A DNA stretch of 64,000 nucleotides from Hydrogenovibrio sp. SC-1. GTDB taxonomy: Bacteria; Pseudomonadota; Gammaproteobacteria; Thiomicrospirales; Thiomicrospiraceae. Positions 58,274 through 64,000 of this stretch are shown here, piece by piece. Under the pieces are notes generated by a model. It saw only the letters and a program-made list of their open reading frames with translations. It did no database searches and had not been told where the DNA came from. The position numbers were made by a program, and so were the translations under genes. The number at the start of each line of letters is the position of its first letter. Positions within the stretch are counted from its first letter, which is position 1. Location of the stretch: positions 1-64,000 of the forward strand of contig NZ_PKGB01000005.1 of assembly GCF_002848135.1 (NCBI RefSeq), in the 5' to 3' direction.

Positions 58274-59026
58274 TTAGTGCTCGGTTGTCGAGAGGAGCAT
58301 TAGTCGCTGGTCGCTATGAATTTTTAGGATTTGAGCCTGGGGTCGCCAGTCACCGAGCACCCAACGATGTTTGGTTTGTTGATTGACTTGCAATTGATGA
58401 TGTGCCGGCTGATGAGTGTGGCCATGAATAAGATGGTCGCATTGGGGGTGTGCTTTAAAGAGGGCTTCAACCGCCGTATTGGAGACATCCATATAGTGCA
58501 TGGTTTTTTGTTGGCTGGCGGTTTTTGACCCTTGGCGCATGGCATTGCCAATCGCTAAGCGCCGCTTTTTCGGGAGCCATAAAAACAGGCGTTGAACCCA
58601 AGGGTGTCGCAGGAATCGCCGCATGCGTTGATAGCCCGTATCTTCTGTACAAAGTTCATCACCATGACACAGCAATAAAGGCAAACCATACAGCGTGACG
58701 CAGCTTATGTCCGTTAAGGGCTGAATGCCACTGGCTTGCCAAAAAGCCTCGCGCATTAAAAAATCCCGATTGCCATAAAGACCATAAAGTCGGACACCAC
58801 TGTCACTGAGCTGTTTAAGCGCAGCGATTTCCGTTTGATATTCGACTAAGCCGATATCGTCTCCGACCCACATTTCAAATAGATCGCCTAGGATATAAAG
58901 TGCATCTGCATGGCGTGCATCCGTTTCGAGAAAGTGAATAAAGGCTTGGTTGATTGGGTGAGAGGGATCTGGTTGCAAATGAATATCTGCAACCAGTAAC
59001 GTATAGGAGGTGCCGGAAGCAGACAT
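58274..59026 (-). CDS. lpxH: UDP-2,3-diacylglucosamine diphosphatase
   Basis: 250 residues. Metallophosphoesterase ligands in order: VADIHL, ILGDLFEMWVGDD, LYGNRDFLM, LCHGDELCTEDTGYQRMRR and HGHTHQP. These are the LpxH motifs; it cleaves UDP-diacylglucosamine to lipid X in lipid A synthesis at the inner-membrane face. Two bases downstream of ppiB, so co-transcribed. Confidence 0.94.
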   Translation of the reverse strand: MSASGTSYTLLVADIHLQPDPSHPINQAFIHFLETDARHADALYILGDLFEMWVGDDIGLVEYQTEIAALKQLSDSGVRLYGLYGNRDFLMREAFWQASGIQPLTDISCVTLYGLPLLLCHGDELCTEDTGYQRMRRFLRHPWVQRLFLWLPKKRRLAIGNAMRQGSKTASQQKTMHYMDVSNTAVEALFKAHPQCDHLIHGHTHQPAHHQLQVNQQTKHRWVLGDWRPQAQILKIHSDQRLMLLSTTEH

Positions 59027-59028
59027 GC

Positions 59029-59538
59029 TTAGTCAGATTCAATCACGCGTGTATTTTTGATCATAATATCTTCAACGGGAACGTCTTGATGCCCTCGGCG
59101 AGTCGTGGTTTCGACCTTTGCCATTTCATCAATGACCTCTAAACCATCGACAATTTTGCCAAATACGGCGTAGCCCCAGCCATTCAAATCTTTAGAGCGG
59201 TGATCCAAAAAGTCGTTATCGACCAGATTCATAAAGAACTGAGTGGTTGCGGAATTAGGGTCCATTGTTCGTGCGTAAGAAAGGCTGCCTCGAACATTCT
59301 TTAAGCCATTGTCGGCTTCATTTTCAATAGGGTCGCCTGCGGGCTTATCTTCCATGCCGGGCAACATGCCTCCGCCTTGCACCATAAAGCCTGGGATGAT
59401 TCGGTGAAAAATGGTGCCGTTATAGAAACCATCCATTGCATAATGAACAAAATTTTCAGCACCAATCGGTGCTTTTTCGTGGTCAACTTCAACGGTGATG
59501 TCGCCCAAAGTGGTTTCAAAGATAACTTGGGTTGTCAT
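59029..59538 (-). CDS. ppiB: Cytosolic peptidyl-prolyl isomerase B (cyclophilin)
   Basis: 169 residues, no signal peptide. [55 protein letters not shown] and GYAVFGKIVDGLEVID are the cyclophilin core with the catalytic Arg, Phe and Gln. Upstream of lpxH as in E. coli-like genomes. It is separated from the second cyclophilin gene by a 34-bp palindrome. Confidence 0.95.
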   Translation of the reverse strand: MTTQVIFETTLGDITVEVDHEKAPIGAENFVHYAMDGFYNGTIFHRIIPGFMVQGGGMLPGMEDKPAGDPIENEADNGLKNVRGSLSYARTMDPNSATTQFFMNLVDNDFLDHRSKDLNGWGYAVFGKIVDGLEVIDEMAKVETTTRRGHQDVPVEDIMIKNTRVIESD

Positions 59539-59596
59539 GGTTAGATTCCTGTTAGTAATTAAGATAAAAAATAAGGAGTTGGTTGTGTACTTTATA

Positions 59597-59630
59597 GACT
59601 TAAAACGACCAGGCCTGGTCGTTTTAAGTC
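59597..59630. terminator. 34-bp perfect palindrome terminator between ppiA and ppiB (copy 14)
   Basis: Core CCAGGCCTGG at 59609-59618, extended perfectly by GACTTAAAACGA on one side and its complement on the other. As RNA it gives a 15-pair stem with a GGCC loop. It lies 13 bases past the ppiA stop on the minus strand. The run of T within the arm can serve as the U-tract in either direction. Confidence 0.88.
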
Positions 59631-59643
59631 CCTAGGTGGTGAC

Positions 59644-60219
59644 TTATTGTATTTGTGTAACCTTCGTCATAATGATTGGGGATAAAGGCACATCGCCCAT
59701 TCCGCTGTTAAAACCGGTTTTGGCTTGACGAATTTGATTCACGACGCGCATTCCTTTAATGACACGACCGAATACAGCATAGCCATAAGCACGTTCGGTT
59801 TTTTCACGAAAGTCTAAAAAACTGTTTTGAGCGACATTGATAAAAAACTGAGATGAGGCAGAATGCGGGTCATTGGTACGTGCCATAGCGACGGTGCCAA
59901 TTTGATTTTTAAGGCCATTGTCGGCTTCGTTTTGAATGGGGGCATGCGTTTTCTTTTGATGCATCTGCTCAGTGAAGCCACCGCCTTGAATCATAAAGTT
60001 CGGAATCACTCGATGGAAGATCGTTCCTTCATAAAAACCTTCATTTACGTATCGTAAAAAGTTTTTTACCGTTTTAGGGGCTTTATTGGGGTAAAGTTCA
60101 ATAATAATATTGCCTTTCGTGGTTTCAATCAGTACTTGTGGTAACTTTTGGTCGGCTGCAAAAGCACTATTGAAGAAGAATAATTGGCTCAAAAGGGCCC
60201 AAAGTAAAAAACGTTTCAT
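59644..60219 (-). CDS. ppiA: Periplasmic peptidyl-prolyl isomerase A (cyclophilin)
   Basis: 191 residues. Signal peptide ends near AFAAD. The cyclophilin core is shared with Ppi[56 protein letters not shown]. The export signal makes it the periplasmic paralogue. Separated from ppiB by its own terminator, so the pair is independently expressed. Confidence 0.93.
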   Translation of the reverse strand: MKRFLLWALLSQLFFFNSAFAADQKLPQVLIETTKGNIIIELYPNKAPKTVKNFLRYVNEGFYEGTIFHRVIPNFMIQGGGFTEQMHQKKTHAPIQNEADNGLKNQIGTVAMARTNDPHSASSQFFINVAQNSFLDFREKTERAYGYAVFGRVIKGMRVVNQIRQAKTGFNSGMGDVPLSPIIMTKVTQIQ

Positions 60220-60417
60220 GGTTGAACTCCCAAATAAAAGTGGTCATTATTTTAGCATGATGACATTTTGTATGGCGCCGAATATTGGATTTTTGGCTGA
60301 GATCAGACTGGAAGTTTGTTTTTCGGAGGATGGTTTTAAATCTGTCCCCGTCACCAGACTGTCATGTATTATTTAAATTTTTTATTATTGGTTGAGGATG
60401 ATAATGAAGGTGGATGA

Positions 60418-60879
60418 ATGAGCTCGGATATGAAAGGGTCTATAAAGAAACCGGCGTTGTCCTATGGGTTGGTCGCTATTCAGTTTTTGGCCATGGCAGG
60501 GATGCTACTTTCAGCGGATTGGATTGCTCTCAATGTTTGGGGTCTTATGCAACTTGCTGGCGCACTGTTAGCCATTTGGGCGGTTTTGACCATGCATTTA
60601 GGGCGGTTTAATATCGTTCCTGATCCACGCCCGGATGGTGTTTTAGTGCAAACCGGTCCCTACCGTTGGATCAGACATCCGATGTATGCCTCGCTACTTT
60701 ATGTGTTTTTTCCGATGACGGTCACTCATGCGTCGTTTGAAACCAGTGTTTTATTTGGGGTTCTGGTATTCGATTTATTGATAAAACTGCATTACGAAGA
60801 GCAGTTGTTAATAAATCGGTTTACCGATTATGTCGATTATCAACGACGAACACAGCGACTGATTCCGTATCTTTATTAA
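60418..60879 (+). CDS. Isoprenylcysteine carboxyl methyltransferase-family membrane protein
   Basis: 153 residues, GAAGGTGG upstream. Three or four membrane segments. GPYRWIRHPMYASLLYVFF and a C-terminal EEQLLINRFTDYVDYQRRTQRLIPYLY match the ICMT/PEMT-type fold, which binds SAM at the RHPxY-EE motifs. Bacterial members usually methylate small or lipid-like substrates; this one is unknown. Confidence 0.82.
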   Translation: MSSDMKGSIKKPALSYGLVAIQFLAMAGMLLSADWIALNVWGLMQLAGALLAIWAVLTMHLGRFNIVPDPRPDGVLVQTGPYRWIRHPMYASLLYVFFPMTVTHASFETSVLFGVLVFDLLIKLHYEEQLLINRFTDYVDYQRRTQRLIPYLY

Positions 60880-60979
60880 TCAATTCGATAGGCAACTTCA
60901 GACATTATCAACTGCTTGCATCAGTGTGCGTGGTATAATGCTCGGTTATTATTTTTAGACTAGACAGGTTTAATTTCAC

Positions 60980-62659
60980 ATGAGTCAAAACACTGCATCC
61001 CCAGTCGATAAACCCACCAATTTTATCCGTCAAATTATTGATAAGGATCTGGATTCTAATCGAATCTCTCAGGTTCAAACACGCTTTCCGCCAGAGCCAA
61101 ATGGGTACCTTCATATCGGCCATGCAAAATCAATTTGTTTGAACTTTGGTTTGGCAGAGGATTATCAAGGCCTTTGCAATTTACGTTTCGATGATACCAA
61201 TCCGACCAAAGAAGAAATGGAATACGTTGAAGCCATTAAAAAAGATGTTGCTTGGTTGGGGTTTGATTGGGCAGGTGAGCCTCGCTATTCCTCCAATTAT
61301 TTTGACCGTTTTTATCAGTACGCGGTTGAATTGATTGAAAAAGGGTTAGCCTATGTTTGCTTTCTAAATGCAGAAGAAACCCGTGCTTATAGAGGGACTT
61401 TAACGGAGCCTGGAAAAGATAGCCCGTATCGTGATACCTCAGTAGCGGAGAACTTAGCGTTATTTGCCAAAATGAAAGCCGGTGACTTTAAAGAGGGTGA
61501 ATGTGTGTTGAGGGCAAAAATCGATATGTCTTCGGCCTTTATGTGCCTGCGGGATCCAGCTTTATATCGTATCCGTTTTGCTTACCATCATCAGACGGGG
61601 AATGAATGGTGTATCTACCCAATGTATGATTTTGCTCATTGTATTTCTGATGCAATTGAAGGGGTAACGCATTCTCTTTGTACTCTTGAATTCCAAGACA
61701 ATCGTCGTTTGTACGATTGGGTACTGGATCATTTAGAGGACTTTAATCGTCCTGATCGTCCATATCAATATGAATTTTCGCGTCTGAATCTTGAATATAC
61801 GATGATGTCCAAACGCAAATTGCATCAACTGGTGCAAGATGAATTGGTGTCAGGCTGGAATGATCCGCGGATGCCGACCCTTTCTGGATTAAGACGTCGT
61901 GGGGTGACACCAGCGGCTATTCGTGATTTTGCTGAGCGTATCGGTATCTCAAAGGTCGATAGTATGACCGAAATGGGTATATTAGAAGCCGCGATTCGGG
62001 ACGATCTGAATGTGGTCGCTCCTAGAACAATGGGGGTGGTTGATCCTGTTGAGCTTATTATTGAAAACTATCCTGAAGATCAGTTAGAAACCCTGTCAGC
62101 GCCTTTACATCCCCAAAATGAGGCGATGGGACAAAGAACGATTCATTTTAGCCGTCGCCTTTATATTGACCAGGCCGATTTTGTGGAGGTTGCACCTAAT
62201 AAAAAATGGAAGCGTTTAGCCCTCGATAAAGAAGTGCGTTTGAGAAATGCCTATGTCATTAAAGCGCACAAAATGGAAACGGATGATACTGGCAAAGTGA
62301 CGAAAATTTATGCTACCTATGATCCAGAAACCTTGGGCAAAAACCCTGCAGATGGACGTAAGGTCAAAGGGGTGATTCATTTTGTCGAAGCAACCCAGGC
62401 GTTATCCGCAGAATTTCGACTATATGATCGCTTGTTTAGTGTGCCAAACCCGGCAAAATCGGATGATTTTGAAGCGGTGATTAATCCCGAATCTTTGGTC
62501 ATTAAGCAAGGATTTGTTGAAGCCAATATGGCTGATGCTCAGCCAGAAAAAGCTTATCAATTTGAACGTGAAGGGTATTTTTGCCGAGATAACCAAGCCA
62601 AGCAAGCCTTAGTGTTTAATAAAACGGTTGGGCTTAGAGATACATGGAGTCAAGTTTAA
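60980..62659 (+). CDS. glnS: Glutaminyl-tRNA synthetase
   Basis: 559 residues. Class I signature HIGH at 45-48 ([12 protein letters not shown]) and MSK in YTMMSKRKL, with the two-beta-barrel anticodon domain at the C-terminus. [13 protein letters not shown] plus [13 protein letters not shown] distinguishes GlnRS from GluRS. Its stop overlaps the cysS start (TAATG). Confidence 0.97.
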   Translation: MSQNTASPVDKPTNFIRQIIDKDLDSNRISQVQTRFPPEPNGYLHIGHAKSICLNFGLAEDYQGLCNLRFDDTNPTKEEMEYVEAIKKDVAWLGFDWAGEPRYSSNYFDRFYQYAVELIEKGLAYVCFLNAEETRAYRGTLTEPGKDSPYRDTSVAENLALFAKMKAGDFKEGECVLRAKIDMSSAFMCLRDPALYRIRFAYHHQTGNEWCIYPMYDFAHCISDAIEGVTHSLCTLEFQDNRRLYDWVLDHLEDFNRPDRPYQYEFSRLNLEYTMMSKRKLHQLVQDELVSGWNDPRMPTLSGLRRRGVTPAAIRDFAERIGISKVDSMTEMGILEAAIRDDLNVVAPRTMGVVDPVELIIENYPEDQLETLSAPLHPQNEAMGQRTIHFSRRLYIDQADFVEVAPNKKWKRLALDKEVRLRNAYVIKAHKMETDDTGKVTKIYATYDPETLGKNPADGRKVKGVIHFVEATQALSAEFRLYDRLFSVPNPAKSDDFEAVINPESLVIKQGFVEANMADAQPEKAYQFEREGYFCRDNQAKQALVFNKTVGLRDTWSQV

Positions 62660-64000
62660 TGGAGAACTTATCTTCTGGTTCAGAACCGTTAAAATTTTAT
62701 AATACGGAAACACGAAAAAAAGAAACTTTTAAGCCGATAAAGCCGAATCAGGTTGGACTTTATGTCTGTGGCGTGACGGTCTATGATTTTTGTCATGTAG
62801 GACATGCCAGAGTGATGGTGGTGTTTGATACCCTCGTACGTCATTTGCGACAACAGGGGTATGAGGTGACTTATGTTAGAAATATCACCGATATTGATGA
62901 CAAGATTATTAAGCGAGCCCTCGAAAATCAAGAATCCATTCAATCGTTAACACAGCGTTTTATTGAGGCAATGCACGAAGACGAAGCTGCATTAAATGTG
63001 TTGCGTCCGGATATTGAGCCAAAAGCAACGGATTATATGCCGAAAATTGAGCAAATGATTGCGAAGCTGGTGGATAAGGGATTTGCTTATGCCGCAGACA
63101 ATGGCGATGTCTATTTTCATGTTAAAGCCGATGAAGATTATGGCCGTTTATCGGGCAAAACGCTTGCCGATTTAGAATCCGGTGCGCGGGTTGAAATCAA
63201 TACCGCAAAAAAGGATCCATTAGATTTTGTATTGTGGAAGGCCTCTAAAGAAAATGAACCTGCCTGGCCTTCTCCGTGGGGAGACGGGCGTCCTGGATGG
63301 CATATTGAATGTTCTGCTATGTCAACAGACTGTTTAGGGAGCCATTTTGATATTCATGGCGGTGGTATGGATTTAAGTTTTCCACATCATGAAAATGAAA
63401 TTGCCCAATCAGAATGTGCCACTGGTGAAACCTATGTCAACTTATGGATGCACTGTGGGTTTGTGCGCATTGATGACGAAAAGATGTCGAAGTCCTTGGG
63501 TAACTTTTTTACCATTCGAGAAGTGCTAAAGCAGTATCATCCTGAAGTGATTCGTTATTTTTTATTGGCCAGTCATTATCGTAGCCCAGTTAATTATTCT
63601 GAAGAAAACTTAAATAATGCCAAAGCCAGTGTTGGACGTCTCTATTCTGCATTAGAAGCTATTCCGACGGATGACTTGGCCTCCGCATCAGTCGCTCAGT
63701 CAGAGCTAGAAGTAGAATTTATGGCTGCAATGAATGATGACTTAAATACCCCGCAAGCGTTGGCGGTGTTATTTGAATTGGCGAAGCAGATTAATATTCA
63801 AAAACAACCAGGCCTGGCTGTTTTACTGAAGAAATTGGCCAATCAATTGGGGTTGTTGCAACAGACGCCAGAGCAGTTTTTTAAATCACAACCTTCTGTA
63901 TCAAGCCTTGATGATCAAGCGATAGAGTCATTAATCGCTGAGCGGGCTGCTGCACGTCAAGCTAAAGATTTTGCTCGGTCAGATGCGATTCGAGATGAAT
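62659..64000 (+). CDS. cysS: Cysteinyl-tRNA synthetase (cut by window end)
   Basis: 447 codons visible; nearly complete (family about 460). Class I core with zinc cysteine C37 in LYVCGVTVYDFCHVGHARV, HVGH at 46-49, CSAMSTDCLG, GGGMDLSFPHHENEIAQSE and KMSKSLGNF at 275. The window ends in the AKDFARSDAIRDE helix. A 24-bp near-perfect palindrome sits at 63801-63824, encoding Lys-Gln-Pro-Gly-Leu-Ala-Val in the C-terminal helical domain. Confidence 0.96.
   Translation, partial: MENLSSGSEPLKFYNTETRKKETFKPIKPNQVGLYVCGVTVYDFCHVGHARVMVVFDTLVRHLRQQGYEVTYVRNITDIDDKIIKRALENQESIQSLTQRFIEAMHEDEAALNVLRPDIEPKATDYMPKIEQMIAKLVDKGFAYAADNGDVYFHVKADEDYGRLSGKTLADLESGARVEINTAKKDPLDFVLWKASKENEPAWPSPWGDGRPGWHIECSAMSTDCLGSHFDIHGGGMDLSFPHHENEIAQSECATGETYVNLWMHCGFVRIDDEKMSKSLGNFFTIREVLKQYHPEVIRYFLLASHYRSPVNYSEENLNNAKASVGRLYSALEAIPTDDLASASVAQSELEVEFMAAMNDDLNTPQALAVLFELAKQINIQKQPGLAVLLKKLANQLGLLQQTPEQFFKSQPSVSSLDDQAIESLIAERAAARQAKDFARSDAIRDE
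63801..63824. repeat. 24-bp palindrome with CCAGGCCTGG core inside cysS (copy 15)
   Basis: Core at 63808-63817; arms AAAACAA and CTGTTTT give one mismatched pair. It differs by one base from the copy in the thioredoxin-like gene (26360-26383), and both are read as Lys-Gln-Pro-Gly-Leu-x-Val. Terminator-like if transcribed, yet coding. Confidence 0.92.

Noticed and set aside
60335-60370. TCTGTCCCCGTCACCAGACTG reminiscent of REP/IS200-linked motifs
   Set aside because: Single occurrence with no transposase or partner repeat; cannot be distinguished from chance.

Overview
The window reads as a stretch of gammaproteobacterial chromosome. Gene content and order (tmk-holB, hrcA-grpE-dnaK-dnaJ-dapB, carA-carB-greA, ruvCAB next to tolQRAB-pal-cpoB, lpxH-ppiB, glnS-cysS) are typical of that class. 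The moderate-to-low GC codon use and the protein flavour suggest a relative of Thiomicrospira/Hydrogenovibrio, but that genus-level placement is inference. Almost every base is in housekeeping genes. I see no phage, CRISPR array, transposase or rRNA. There are two tRNA genes, Lys(UUU) and Arg(CCU).

Layout. 1-6.6 kb: folate branch (pabB fragment, pabC), mltG, tmk, holB, a TatD-family nuclease and a lipid-exporter-type ABC protein, in one tightly packed run. 6.7-10.5 kb: outer-membrane phospholipase pldA converges on recN and nadK. 10.6-15.9 kb: heat-shock cluster hrcA, grpE, dnaK, dnaJ, with sigma-32-like promoters in front of the first three. 15.9-23.4 kb: dapB, a DUF2986 peptide gene, arfB, then carA (with a terminator-bearing leader), carB, greA and a membrane protein. 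23.5-27.5 kb: small periplasmic protein, a four-gene operon (DUF455 ferritin-like, methyltransferase, fructokinase, thioredoxin-like) and a convergent SDR gene. 27.7-39.4 kb: DUF502-aspS-nadA, ruvCAB, and the Tol-Pal envelope system ending in queC. 39.5-49.6 kb: tRNA-Lys, MYG1-family gene, tRNA-Arg, a dehydrogenase-like gene, a DtxR-type regulator, ntrBC, an unrecognised gene, glnB-psd, argG-pgpA and a rhodanese. 49.7-51.4 kb: the only clearly accessory stretch, with small orphan membrane/lipoprotein genes and two hairpins that look like integron attC sites. 51.4-58.3 kb: a DAACS symporter, an RND pump with its adaptor, an orphan gene and a DmeF-type Co/Ni exporter. 58.3-64 kb: lpxH-ppiB, periplasmic ppiA, an isoprenylcysteine-methyltransferase-like gene, glnS and cysS (cut by the window end).

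The main anomaly is the perfect palindrome CCAGGCCTGG. I count 15 exact copies plus at least 7 with one mismatch, where about 0.06 exact copies would be expected by chance. Nine exact copies are intergenic, most of them inside terminator-like hairpins whose arms extend up to a 34-bp perfect palindrome. Six lie inside genes and are read in all three frames. Several copies share flanking sequence (AAAACAA upstream; GTTTTTGCCTGAAA-like downstream), which points to a dispersed repeat or signal family rather than composition bias.
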